Shown here piece after piece: positions 1 to 7,991 of a stretch of 64,000 bases of DNA; the stretch's first letter is position 1, and the number at the start of each line of letters is the position of its first letter. The translations under genes and the position numbers were made by a program. The stretch is taken from positions 62,001 to 126,000 of the forward strand of contig CAWBDS010000013.1 in the NCBI GenBank assembly GCA_963787645.1, in the 5' to 3' direction. This DNA comes from Palsa-504 sp963787645. GTDB lineage: Bacteria > Actinomycetota > Actinomycetes > Streptosporangiales > Streptosporangiaceae. Below the pieces are notes generated by a model, which worked only from the letters and a program-made list of their open reading frames with translations, had not been told where the DNA came from and did no database searches.

Positions 1-1
1 G

Positions 2-538
2 GCCGCTAGCGAGCCGGCCTTCCGGCAGATGGTGGTCGGCGACCCGTGGGATCCGGCCACCAACATCGGCCCGATGATCAGGCCGGAGCACCGGGCCCGC
101 GTGCAAGGGTTCATCGATGACTCGCTGGCCGCGGGCGGACGCAAGCTGTTCGAGGTGACCGAGCCGCCACCCGCCCGGGGCTGGTTCGTCAACCCCGTGC
201 TGCTCGGCGACCTGCCGCCCGACGCCCGGGCCGTGCAGCAGGAGATCTTCGGGCCGGTGGCCGTCATCTTGCCGTTCAAGGACACCGACGAGGCGATCCG
301 GCTGGCCAACGACACGCCGTACGGGCTGGCCGCCAACATCTGGTGCGGCGACAACCTGACCGAGGGCCGGCGGGTGGCCGGGCGGATCCGGGCCGGCACG
401 GTGTGGATCAACGGCGGCGGGTCCATGCGCCCGGATGCGCCGTTCGGCGGCTACGGTCGTTCCGGCATCGGCCGTGAGCTCGGCGAGTGGGGCATGCGGG
501 AGTATCTGGAGGTCAAGCACATCCAGTGGCGGATGTAA
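2..538 (+). CDS. Aldehyde dehydrogenase family protein, C-terminal part (cut by window start)
   Basis: NAD(P)-dependent aldehyde dehydrogenase, oxidising an aldehyde to a carboxylate in the cytoplasm. The reading frame is open from base 2, so the 5' end, including the catalytic Cys region, lies outside the window. Visible family motifs are the EIFGPV segment of the cofactor/substrate lobe, the NDTPYGLAA helix and the C-terminal PFGGYGRSGIGRELG stretch. About 178 residues of a usual 480-500 are present. It is followed after 12 bp by an amidohydrolase gene on the same strand, so the two were probably co-transcribed before the insertion element split the second gene. The substrate cannot be told from this fragment. 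Confidence 0.9.
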   Translation, partial: AASEPAFRQMVVGDPWDPATNIGPMIRPEHRARVQGFIDDSLAAGGRKLFEVTEPPPARGWFVNPVLLGDLPPDARAVQQEIFGPVAVILPFKDTDEAIRLANDTPYGLAANIWCGDNLTEGRRVAGRIRAGTVWINGGGSMRPDAPFGGYGRSGIGRELGEWGMREYLEVKHIQWRM

Positions 539-1128
539 CCAGCGGCCTCGATGCTCGATTCGCACGTCCACCTGTGGGATCTGGCCGTCCGTGACCAGCC
601 GTGGATCCCGGCCGGATCACCGATCCGGCGCACCTTCGGCGTCCGTGACCTGCACTCCGCGCTGGCCGGCACGCCGGTGGACGGCGTGATCCTGGTACAG
701 GTCATCAACGACACTGACGAAACGGCCGACCTGATCTCGTGTGCCGTACACGAGGACCTGGTCCGCGGCGTCGTCGGCTGGGCGGACCTGCGCTCGCCCG
801 GCTTTCCCGCCGCGCTGGCCTCGCTGACCGCCACCGGGCAGCTGCTCGGCCTCCGGCACCAGGCCCTGGCCGAGGCGGATCCGGCAGCCTGGCTGCGATC
901 ACCGGAGGTCCTACGCAGCCTGACCAAATTCCAGGCCGCGGGGCTGCCGTTCGAGCTGATGATCCGCCCCGCGCACTTCCCGGCTGCGCTGCGGACGGTG
1001 CGCGAGCACCCGGCCCTGCAGTTCGTGCTCGATCACCTGGGCAAGCCGCCAATCGCCTCGGGCGAGCTCGAACCGTGGGCCGCCGGGATCAGGGCCCTGG
1101 CCGCCGAAGCCAACGTGGCCTGCAAGCT

Positions 1129-1133
1129 CTCAG
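1129..1133. repeat. Target-site duplication CTCAG of IS1380 copy 1 (partner at 2847-2851)
   Basis: CTCAG stands immediately outside both ends of the element (1129-1133 and 2847-2851). A perfect 5-bp duplication shows this copy arrived by simple transposition into the amidohydrolase gene. Confidence 0.9.
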
Positions 1134-2846
1134 CCTCGATCCACCGGCCGATTCCGTTAGGTCGTTTCCGGCCTGATTCCTCCACGAGGAGTTCCGGGGC
1201 GAATCGGGGCGCAGTCGTCCTGCCGCTCGCCTGTTGTGCGGCTTGTCCGGGGTTCCTGGGCCGGGGACGGGGTTCGGGGGTGGCCGTCGGGGCCGTGGCG
1301 GGTGCGGACCGGTTCCGGGCTGGTCAGGCCGCTGCGGCGGGCGGCCCGCAGGCCGCGGCGAGCAGGTTCAGCCATTCGTGCTCGCGGTGCCAGCCCTCGG
1401 GCAGGTGCAAGGTGAGGTGGCCGCGGCCGTGCCGGGCGGTGCGGGCGGCGACGGCGATCAGGTCACGGCGGATGGTCGCGGCCCGGGCCTTGGCGAAGGG
1501 GAGGCTGGCCAGGGCGCCGGCGGCGCGGACCAGGTTGTGGGTCATGGCGGCGATGGACAGCCAGGCCGCGTTCGCGGCGAAGACCCCGGAGGGCAGATGA
1601 GCCAGCGGGCCGCTGGTGACGTCGGCGAAGACCTGCTCCACGACGGCGTGGTCGCGGTGCTGGGCCTCGGCCTGGACCAGCTCGAACGGGGAGTCGGTGA
1701 ACACCGCGTGGTGGCGCCAGACGGGGAATAGCTCGTCCTGCCCGGCCGCGGCCTGCTTGTTCAGGTCGCGGACCCGGCGGACGATCAGCCGGGCGGTGAC
1801 GGCCTGCCCTTTCTTCGACGCGAACGCCGTGTACTGGATCTCGGCGACCTCGGCGTCGGAGATCCAGGCGGCCAGCTGGTCGTCCCAGATGGCGCGGGGG
1901 TACCGGATCGGGGTCCAGGCGTTCTCGGGGATGGCGGCGATCGCGGCGCGGACGCTGGCGTTCATCGGGATGGTGACGGAGAACCGCGCGCCGCCGCGGC
2001 GGACCGCGCTGATCACCGCGGCGTTGTAAAACGCCGAGTCCAGCCGGACGATGATCTGCCCGGTGCAGCCGCAGGCCCGCGCGGTGCCGACGGCGCGGGC
2101 GGCCAGGCTGGCCGCGCCGCGCGCGGAGGCGGCGTTGCCGCCGCGCAGCCGGGTCGCGGCGATCACCGGCGCGGCGATCGGCGTGCTGATGACGGCGGCC
2201 AGCGCGTTCAGGCCCCGCACCAGCAGCGACTTCCCCTGGATCTTGGTGTGGCCGAACTTCGCGCCCTGCTTGTGGTGCCCGTAGACCCGTTTTTGCATCG
2301 AGTCGATATCGATAAACGCCAGCGTCCCCGCGCAGGGCAGCAGCGGCGACTGCCGCGCCAGGTTCACCAGGAACTCCCGGCCCGCCTTCTCCAGCTGGGC
2401 GACGTTGCCCCAGGTATAGCAGCGCAGGTGCGAGCCCAGCGTGGACGGCGCGCGGATGCCGCCGAACAGCGCGGGCATCGCACCGTGCCGCAGCAGGTCC
2501 ATGTCATCGATCGAGTCGGCCCCGGCGGCCATCCCCGCGACCAGACACGGCACCTTCACTGCGGTGTTCATGCCGCACTCGCCGCCCGGCCGGACGTGCG
2601 CGGCGAGCAGATCGCCCAGCCCGGCGCGCTGCGCCAGGGCCATCACCGGGATCAGGCCGGCGTGCGACACGAGATTCGGATCATCGAACGATGCGTGCGT
2701 CTTCGCCAGGCTATGCAACAATCGCACTTGCAAGGTGTCCTCTCGAACCGGGAACTGGAAGTGTCAGCGACTCCCATTCTCCCAGGTCAGAGGGCACCTT
2801 TATGTTGACACGCCGCAAAGCACCCTAATTGCCCGGTGGATCGAGG
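1134..2846 (-). mobile_element. IS1380-family insertion sequence, copy 1
   Basis: A 1713-bp element with terminal inverted repeats beginning CCTCGATCCACCGG at both ends, one transposase gene on the minus strand, and flanking CTCAG duplications. It is identical in all compared sequence to the copy at 30082-31795, except for one base in a T-run upstream of the transposase (TTT here, TTTT there). About 190 bp of non-coding sequence lies downstream of the transposase. It interrupts the amidohydrolase gene. The family is assigned from the transposase. Confidence 0.95.
1324..2733 (-). CDS. IS1380-family transposase (copy 1)
   Basis: A 469-residue DDE transposase of the IS1380 group, catalysing excision and insertion of the surrounding element. 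It starts at a TTG codon preceded by a GAGAGGA ribosome-binding site five bases upstream; the other copy has the same start. Acidic motifs of the RNase H-like fold are visible, such as AFIDIDSMQKR near residue 140 and IVRLDSAFY near residue 235. The length matches intact family members and the protein is identical to the second copy, so both are probably active or only recently silent. Confidence 0.95.
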   Translation of the reverse strand: MQVRLLHSLAKTHASFDDPNLVSHAGLIPVMALAQRAGLGDLLAAHVRPGGECGMNTAVKVPCLVAGMAAGADSIDDMDLLRHGAMPALFGGIRAPSTLGSHLRCYTWGNVAQLEKAGREFLVNLARQSPLLPCAGTLAFIDIDSMQKRVYGHHKQGAKFGHTKIQGKSLLVRGLNALAAVISTPIAAPVIAATRLRGGNAASARGAASLAARAVGTARACGCTGQIIVRLDSAFYNAAVISAVRRGGARFSVTIPMNASVRAAIAAIPENAWTPIRYPRAIWDDQLAAWISDAEVAEIQYTAFASKKGQAVTARLIVRRVRDLNKQAAAGQDELFPVWRHHAVFTDSPFELVQAEAQHRDHAVVEQVFADVTSGPLAHLPSGVFAANAAWLSIAAMTHNLVRAAGALASLPFAKARAATIRRDLIAVAARTARHGRGHLTLHLPEGWHREHEWLNLLAAACGPPAAAA

Positions 2847-3077
2847 CTCAGGGCTGCAGACCATCGCGTCACCCGGCTGGACGTACGCCGAACTGGCGCT
2901 CTACATCGACATCGCGCTGGAGGCGTTCGGCCCGGGCCGGCTGATCTTCGGTTCCGACTGGCCGGTCTGCACCCAGGCCGCCTCCTACCCGCGCGTCTGC
3001 GAGGTCGCCCAGGCCGCGTGCTCGGGCCTGTCCGGTCCCGAGCGGGCCGCGGTGCTGACCGGGAACGCCCGCGCCAT

Positions 3078-3647
3078 TTACCGGACCGGATAGGGGGCGG
3101 GAGCGGCGCGGAGCACGGCGATGGTCTGCCTGGTCCACCGGAGGCTGGCGCGGTAGACGGCCAAGCCGTGGTCCAGGGCCAGGGCCGGGTGGCGATCGTC
3201 GAGCTGGGCGGTAGCGCCCGCGTACCGCTCCAGCCCCGCGGTGAACGCCGCGAGCGCGTCCTTGAGGTCGTCGAGGAAGCCGAGCACCTCCTCGGGAGAA
3301 GACGCGTGTTCCATCATCACGAAACGCAGGAGGTGCAACCCCAGGTCACGCGCGACCGTGGACACTTCCACCGGTGTGCGCAGCCAGGTCGCGTGGACCG
3401 CCCGGCCGGCCTGGGTGGGCTCGTACACGCGTCGGTGCCGGGCCGACTCGCCGGTCCCGGCCACGGGCTTAACCAGGCCCTTCGCCTCCAGGCGGCGCAG
3501 CGCCGGATAGATCGAGCCGGAACTGGGCTGGTAGACGCCCATCGGGGTGACCGCGAATATCCGCTTCAGGTCGTAACCGGAGGCCGGCGCCATGCAGACC
3601 AGGCCGATCAGTATGTGCTCGAACGGGGTGGGCTGTGGTTCGGCCAT
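3078..3647 (-). CDS. PadR family transcriptional regulator
   Basis: A 189-residue winged-helix repressor. The N-terminal PadR domain (about residues 10-85) shows ILIGLVCMAPASGYDLKR and the recognition/wing segment SGSIYPALRRLEAKGLV. A C-terminal helical (Vir_C-like) domain fills residues 95-185. The start at 3647 is chosen because the domain begins directly after MAEPQPTPF; the longer frame upstream is not PadR-like. A perfect palindrome lies 22 bp upstream (3670-3690), the likely autoregulatory operator. The membrane-protein gene on the other strand probably shares this control region. PadR proteins commonly sense small phenolics or drugs; no ligand can be inferred here. Confidence 0.9.
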   Translation of the reverse strand: MAEPQPTPFEHILIGLVCMAPASGYDLKRIFAVTPMGVYQPSSGSIYPALRRLEAKGLVKPVAGTGESARHRRVYEPTQAGRAVHATWLRTPVEVSTVARDLGLHLLRFVMMEHASSPEEVLGFLDDLKDALAAFTAGLERYAGATAQLDDRHPALALDHGLAVYRASLRWTRQTIAVLRAAPAPYPVR

Positions 3648-3669
3648 GGTCAGCAATCTACCTTGCCTC

Positions 3670-3690
3670 CATAGGTCGCGACGACCTATG
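3670..3690. promoter_or_regulatory. Palindromic operator between PadR gene and membrane-protein gene
   Basis: Perfect inverted repeat CATAGGTCG / CGACCTATG with a 3-base spacer (CGA), in the intergenic region 22 bp upstream of the PadR start. The position and symmetry fit a dimeric PadR binding site; the assignment is inference. Confidence 0.6.
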
Positions 3691-4482
3691 CTGCTGGGGA
3701 AGATTGCTGGGGCCGGCCAGCGAGGACAGGGATCCGCAGGCCGCACGAAAGGCACTTGTCGTGGACGCGAGCCCCGATGCCAGACCGCCCGCTGGAACCA
3801 AGCCGGAGCTAGCCGGCGGCTCCGCTCGATCGCCAAGATCGTGATCATCGACGTCGCCGCACCGCTCATCGCGTACAGCCTGCTGCGTTCCGCCGGGATG
3901 AGCACGGTGACGGCACTGGTGCTGAGCGGCGTGTTCCCCGCGCTGGGCGTGGCCTTCAGTGTCGTCCGGCACCGCCGTCTCGACGTCGTCGGCGCCCTGG
4001 TCCTGGCCGGGATCCTCGTCGGCGCGGTGCTGGGCCTGATCACCCACAGCGCCAAGCTGGTGCTGATGGAGGGATCGGTGCCCACAGCCATCTTCGGCGT
4101 GGCCTGCCTCGGCTCGCTGTGGACGCGGCGCCCGCTGATGTTCGCCATGTCCGTGGAGTTCATCGGCCCGGACACCGCCAAAGGCCGTGAGATGACTGGC
4201 CTTTGGCAATATGACGGCTTCCGGCGCATCTTCCGGATCATCACCGCCGTCTGGGGGGTCGGATTCCTGCTCGAAGCCGCGCTGCGGGTCGTCATCGTCT
4301 ATAACACCTCGACCGGCACGGCCCTGTCCCTGTCCAAGGTCACGCCGTATATCTGGGTGGGCATCTTCGTGGCGTGGACAGTTGCCTACGGCAAGTACCA
4401 GGAGAAGAAGGGCCGGCGGATGATGGACGAGGCCACCGCCACTGCCGTCGAGAGACCGGAAAGCACCCAGCCGGGCCGGTAA
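3688..4482 (+). CDS. VC0807-like multi-pass membrane protein, start uncertain
   Basis: An integral membrane protein with five or six hydrophobic segments: VIIDVAAPLIAYSLL, ALVLSGVFPALGVAF, VVGALVLAGILVGAVLGL, a segment near FGVACLGSL, ITAVWGVGFLLEAAL and TPYIWVGIFVAWTVAYG. The composition resembles the VC0807 family, whose function is unknown. The N-terminus is doubtful. The ATG at 3688 lies in the palindrome and gives an arginine-rich, non-conserved leader, and GTG 3841 would start inside the first membrane segment. A well-placed GTG at 3761 (after GAAAGG) opens in another frame and would need a one-base shift near 3840. A recent frameshift or an error is possible. Divergent from the PadR gene, which probably controls it. 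Confidence 0.6.
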   Translation: MLLGKIAGAGQRGQGSAGRTKGTCRGREPRCQTARWNQAGASRRLRSIAKIVIIDVAAPLIAYSLLRSAGMSTVTALVLSGVFPALGVAFSVVRHRRLDVVGALVLAGILVGAVLGLITHSAKLVLMEGSVPTAIFGVACLGSLWTRRPLMFAMSVEFIGPDTAKGREMTGLWQYDGFRRIFRIITAVWGVGFLLEAALRVVIVYNTSTGTALSLSKVTPYIWVGIFVAWTVAYGKYQEKKGRRMMDEATATAVERPESTQPGR

Positions 4483-4519
4483 AACGAACCAGCCCATTGC
4501 CCTGGGCGCGTTCGGCTCA

Positions 4520-4535
4520 TATGATGAGAATCATA
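4520..4535. promoter_or_regulatory. Shared catabolic operator, site a (perfect dyad)
   Basis: TATGAT-GAGA-ATCATA, a perfect 6-bp inverted repeat with a 4-base spacer, 35 bp upstream of the acyl-CoA dehydrogenase start. It is the best match to a dyad found at all six promoter regions of the island. Confidence 0.6.
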
Positions 4536-4570
4536 GGCATGAATTAGCTCGCTGTTGGTGGGAGTGTCGC

Positions 4571-5740
4571 GTGGTCGAGATGATCAGCGCGCAGGATGAA
4601 CGCGAGATCCGCGCGTCCCTGCGCCAGGTGCTGTCGAAGTATCCAGACGAGTACTGGATGCAGCACGACATGGACCACGAGTTCCCGTGGGACTTCTACC
4701 AGGCGATGGCCCAGGCCGGCTGGATCGGCATCTGCATCCCGGAGAAGTACGGCGGCGGCGGCGCCGGCGTCCAGGAGGCGGCCCTGCTACTGGAGGAGGT
4801 CACCGGCAGCGGCGGCGCGCTCAACGCGGGCACCACCGTCCAGGTCGCCCTGTTCGGCCTGGAGCCGGTGGTCAAGCACGGGACCGAGGAACAGCGCGAG
4901 CGCTTCCTGCGCCCGGCGGCCGAAGGCAACCTGCAGGTGTCCTTCGGGATCACCGAGCCGGACGCCGGCACGGACACCACTAGCATCACGACGTTCGCTG
5001 AGAAGGTCCCCGGTGGCTACCAGGTCAACGGGCGCAAGGTGTTCATCTCCCGGGCCGAGCAGGCCGAGCGCCTGCTGCTCATCACGCGGACCGCGCCGCG
5101 GTCGGCGGGCGCGAAAACGACTGACGGCATGACCTTGTTCCTGGCCGATATGGACCGGGACCACATCAGGGTCCAGCCCATACCCAAGCTGGGCCGCAAC
5201 GCGATCTCGACCAACATGCTGTTCATCGACGACCTGTTCATCCCCGATGAGGACCGTATCGGCGAGGAAGGCCGGGGGTTCAAGTACCTGCTGGCCGGCC
5301 TGAACGCCGAGCGCATCATCGTGGCCGGCGGCTGCCTCGGGATGGGCCGGGCGGCGCTGAACCGGGCCGTGGAGTACGCCAAGCAGCGACGCGTCTTCGG
5401 CCGTCCCATCGGGATGAACCAGGGCGTCCAGTTCCCGCTGGCCGACTCACTGGCCAAGCTTGATGCCGTCGAGCTGCTCATCCGCAAGGCGGCCTGGCTG
5501 TACGACAACGGCCAGCCGTGCGCCAAGGAGGCCAACGAGGCCAAGCTGCTGGCGTCGACCTGGGCCTTCGAGGCCGCCGACCGGGCCATGCAGGTCCACG
5601 GCGGCTACGGGTACACCAGCGAGTACCACGTCGAGCGCTACTGGCGTGAGGCGCGCGTGCAGCGCATCGCGCCGATCTCCAACGAGCTCGTCCTGGCCTA
5701 CCTCGGCGAGAAGGTGCTCGGCCTGCCGCGTTCCTACTAA
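4571..5740 (+). CDS. Acyl-CoA dehydrogenase
   Basis: A 389-residue FAD enzyme introducing an alpha,beta double bond into an acyl-CoA. Visible features are the flavin-binding segment FGITEPDAGTDTTS (about residues 124-137), the C-terminal HGGYGYTSEYHVER motif with the likely catalytic Glu, and the core helix QGVQFPLADSLA. Length is full for the family. The GTG start follows a GGGAG site; an ATG three codons later is an alternative. A perfect copy of the regional operator lies 35 bp upstream. The gene ends 6 bp before the convergent alcohol dehydrogenase. The chain type is not evident; cluster content suggests a branched or cyclic acyl-CoA. Confidence 0.93.
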   Translation: MVEMISAQDEREIRASLRQVLSKYPDEYWMQHDMDHEFPWDFYQAMAQAGWIGICIPEKYGGGGAGVQEAALLLEEVTGSGGALNAGTTVQVALFGLEPVVKHGTEEQRERFLRPAAEGNLQVSFGITEPDAGTDTTSITTFAEKVPGGYQVNGRKVFISRAEQAERLLLITRTAPRSAGAKTTDGMTLFLADMDRDHIRVQPIPKLGRNAISTNMLFIDDLFIPDEDRIGEEGRGFKYLLAGLNAERIIVAGGCLGMGRAALNRAVEYAKQRRVFGRPIGMNQGVQFPLADSLAKLDAVELLIRKAAWLYDNGQPCAKEANEAKLLASTWAFEAADRAMQVHGGYGYTSEYHVERYWREARVQRIAPISNELVLAYLGEKVLGLPRSY

Positions 5741-5745
5741 GCGCG

Positions 5746-6828
5746 TCAGTCGAAGTGGATCACGCTTCGCGCGCCGTCGGAACCGTCCAGGGCCGCCAGC
5801 CCCCGGTTGACCCCGCCGAGGTCGATGACCTCGGAGATCAGCTCGTCCAGGAGCAGCTGCCCGCGCAGGTAGAGCTCGCAGTACAGCGGGACGTCGGCCC
5901 GGAAGCTGGCCGAGCCCATCCGGCTGCCCTGGATCCTCTTCTCGGCGGCCATGAAGACCAGGGCCGGCAGCGTCACCGTGGCGGCCGGGAGCGGCACCCC
6001 CACCACGGTGGTTGTCCCGCGCACCCCGGTCATACCGAACGCCTGCTCGATGGTCGGGCCCGATCCCACCACCTCCAGCGCGTGGTCCACCCCGCCGCCG
6101 GACAGGCCGAGGACCGTTGAGACGCTGTCCTGGCGGGACGCGTCGACGGTGTCCGTGGCGCCGAAGATGCGGGCCCGCTCCAGCTTGGCCGGGTTGATAT
6201 CGACCGCGAAGATCCGCCCGGCGCCCGCCAGCCGGGCGGCCTGCACCGCGTTGAGCCCGACACCGCCGCAGCCGATCACCGCGACCGTCTGGCCGACCCG
6301 CACCCGGGCTCGGTGCAGCACGGCGCCCATGCCGGTCAGCACGGCGCAGCCGAGCAAGGCCGCCTTGTCCAGCGGCATCTCCGCGGGGATGCGCACCAGG
6401 GCGCGCTGCGACACGAGCATGTGGTCGGCGAAGCCGCCCAGCCCGACGAACGCGTGCACCTGGTCGCCGTCGCGGAACAGCCGGGGCGAGCCGTCGGCGC
6501 GCGCCTGGCCCTTGTCCGAGCAATGCTGCGGCAGGCCGCGCGCGCACCACAAGCACTGCCCGCAGTTGGCGGAGCTGCACCCCACCACGTGGTCGCCCGG
6601 CTGCAGCCCGCTCACCCCGGATCCCACCCGCTCGACCACGCCGGCCGCCTCATGGCCCAAAATGAGCGGCAGCGGCCGGTCCTGGCTGCCGAGCTGCACC
6701 GTCCGGTCGGAGTGGCAGATCCCCGAATCGGTGACCCGGACCAGCACCTCGTCCGCGGCCGGCTCGGCCAGTTCCACCTCGGCCTCGGTCAGCAGCTCGC
6801 CGAACCTGTGCAGAACTGCCGCGCGCAT
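5746..6828 (-). CDS. Zinc-dependent alcohol dehydrogenase (MDR superfamily)
   Basis: A 360-residue NAD(P)-dependent alcohol dehydrogenase. Catalytic zinc ligands are suggested by SGICHSD (Cys38) and GHEAAG (His59). The structural-zinc cysteines are Cys89, Cys92, Cys95 and Cys103. The Rossmann motif GCGGVG follows near residue 190. The start at 6828 is preceded by GAGGGAGAA; longer in-frame upstream sequence is not conserved. It is divergently transcribed from the LLM oxidoreductase, with a regional operator at 6919-6934 between them. It could oxidise a hydroxyl intermediate or a formyl adduct; the nearest subfamily (class III-like arrangement) is not certain. Confidence 0.93.
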   Translation of the reverse strand: MRAAVLHRFGELLTEAEVELAEPAADEVLVRVTDSGICHSDRTVQLGSQDRPLPLILGHEAAGVVERVGSGVSGLQPGDHVVGCSSANCGQCLWCARGLPQHCSDKGQARADGSPRLFRDGDQVHAFVGLGGFADHMLVSQRALVRIPAEMPLDKAALLGCAVLTGMGAVLHRARVRVGQTVAVIGCGGVGLNAVQAARLAGAGRIFAVDINPAKLERARIFGATDTVDASRQDSVSTVLGLSGGGVDHALEVVGSGPTIEQAFGMTGVRGTTTVVGVPLPAATVTLPALVFMAAEKRIQGSRMGSASFRADVPLYCELYLRGQLLLDELISEVIDLGGVNRGLAALDGSDGARSVIHFD

Positions 6829-6918
6829 GCGTTCTCCCTCACGTATCTGCGGCGCCGGCCCGGGTGATCCTCTCGACAGCGCCGCTCCTTCCCGGTAGTG
6901 TAACCAGCAATATATACA

Positions 6919-6934
6919 TATGAATAGCATCAAT
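6919..6934. promoter_or_regulatory. Shared catabolic operator, site b
   Basis: TATGAA-TAGC-ATCAAT, a weaker copy of the regional dyad in the AT-rich divergent promoter, 31 bp upstream of the LLM oxidoreductase and 90 bp upstream of the alcohol dehydrogenase start. Confidence 0.5.
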
Positions 6935-6965
6935 TGTTCCGCCGGGGGAGAGCCAGAGGAGACCG

Positions 6966-7991
6966 ATGCAGTTCGGCCTAGCGATCATGAACGACTTTCC
7001 GCCGGGGACGGTCGCGGCCGAGCGCGTTCCGCTCCTGCGCGAGCAGGTCCGCGCGGCCCGCGAGGCCGGGATCGGCTCGATCTGGGTCCTGCAGCACTAC
7101 CTCGGCAACATGCCTACGCTGCAGCCCGTCCCGTTGCTGGCCGCGCTCGCCGAAGACGCCGGGAACATGTTCCTCGGCACCAACATGTTCATCCTGCCCC
7201 TGCGCCATCCGGTGGGCGTGGCCGAGGAGTTCGCCACCCTGGACCACCTCAGCGGGGGCCGGGTCATCGCGGGCTTCGGCCTGGGGTACCGGGAGAACGA
7301 GTTCGCCTCGTTCGGCGTCGGTCTCGACGAGCGGGTTGAGCGCTTCGAGGAAAGTATTGAGATCGTCCGCGCGCTGTGGAGCGGCGAGGCCGTCAGCTTC
7401 GCGGGCCAGCACTTCACCCTGGCCGGGCAGCGGATCAGCCTGCCCCCGATACAGCCGGGCGGTCCGCGCATCTGGATCGGCGCGGGCGCGCACCGGATCG
7501 GGGCGCACCGGGCGGCCCGCCTGGGCGACGCGTGGATCGTTCCGCCGCACGTCTCGCCGGACCGGCTGCAGGTCGTGCTCGGGTACTACCTCGCCGAGCG
7601 GGAGCGCCTCGGCCGTCGTGGGCCCGCCGACCTGGTGGTGCGGCGCGAGCTGGTGCTGGACGAAGACCCGGAGCGGGCCAGGGCGATCGGCGTCGCCGCC
7701 CGCGGCGCACTGACCCGTAAGTACGCCGAGTTCAACGCGCCCGACGCCACCACCAGCTACCGGCACCTGCGCGGCGAGGCGTCCGCGGCGGAAGTCGCCG
7801 ACGAGTCCTACCTGTTCACTGATCCGGACACCTGCATCGCCGCGCTCAAGCAACTCCAGCAACAGGGAATCACTCACGTCATACTGCGGGCGCAGTGGTT
7901 CGACCTGCCCCAGGAGCGCATGCTGCAGACCTTGCAGCTGTTCCGGGACCGGGTCCGGCCCGCCTTCGCCGCCGCGGGAGAACGGTTGTGA
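6966..7991 (+). CDS. LLM-class flavin-dependent oxidoreductase
   Basis: A 341-residue luciferase-like monooxygenase/F420- or FMN-dependent oxidoreductase with a TIM-barrel fold. Typical segments are the N-terminal MQFGLAI strand, the LRHPVGVAEEFATLDHLSGGR motif near residues 78-98 (a family hallmark), GFGLGYRENEF and RFEESIEIVRALW. AGAGGAG precedes the ATG. The stop overlaps the next gene's GTG by 4 bp (GTGA), so the two are co-translated. In this island it could hydroxylate a ring or side chain, or oxidise an alcohol; whether it uses FMN or F420 cannot be read reliably from sequence. Confidence 0.92.
   Translation: MQFGLAIMNDFPPGTVAAERVPLLREQVRAAREAGIGSIWVLQHYLGNMPTLQPVPLLAALAEDAGNMFLGTNMFILPLRHPVGVAEEFATLDHLSGGRVIAGFGLGYRENEFASFGVGLDERVERFEESIEIVRALWSGEAVSFAGQHFTLAGQRISLPPIQPGGPRIWIGAGAHRIGAHRAARLGDAWIVPPHVSPDRLQVVLGYYLAERERLGRRGPADLVVRRELVLDEDPERARAIGVAARGALTRKYAEFNAPDATTSYRHLRGEASAAEVADESYLFTDPDTCIAALKQLQQQGITHVILRAQWFDLPQERMLQTLQLFRDRVRPAFAAAGERL

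Larger units (their letters stand above)
551..3093 (+). pseudogene. Amidohydrolase-2 family lactonase/hydrolase gene, split by IS1380 element
   Basis: The product would be a TIM-barrel metal-dependent hydrolase of the amidohydrolase-2 type (L-fuconolactonase / 2-pyrone-4,6-dicarboxylate lactonase relatives). The N-terminal HxH metal motif (His5, His7) and the C-terminal FGSDWPV motif are both visible. The frame runs from 551 to 1133, is interrupted by the element at 1134-2846, and resumes at 2852. Removing the element plus one copy of the 5-bp duplication CTCAG joins the halves in frame (CKLS then GLQTIASPGW) and gives 274 residues, a normal size. No other lesion is visible, so the inactivation looks recent. 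The 3' end overlaps the convergent PadR gene by 16 bp. The aldehyde dehydrogenase next door suggests a sugar-acid or aromatic lactone pathway, which is inference. Confidence 0.9.

Noticed and set aside
1134..1323. Coding frames running from the amidohydrolase into the IS end.
   Set aside because: They are read-through of the disrupted frame into the element and have no homologous character.
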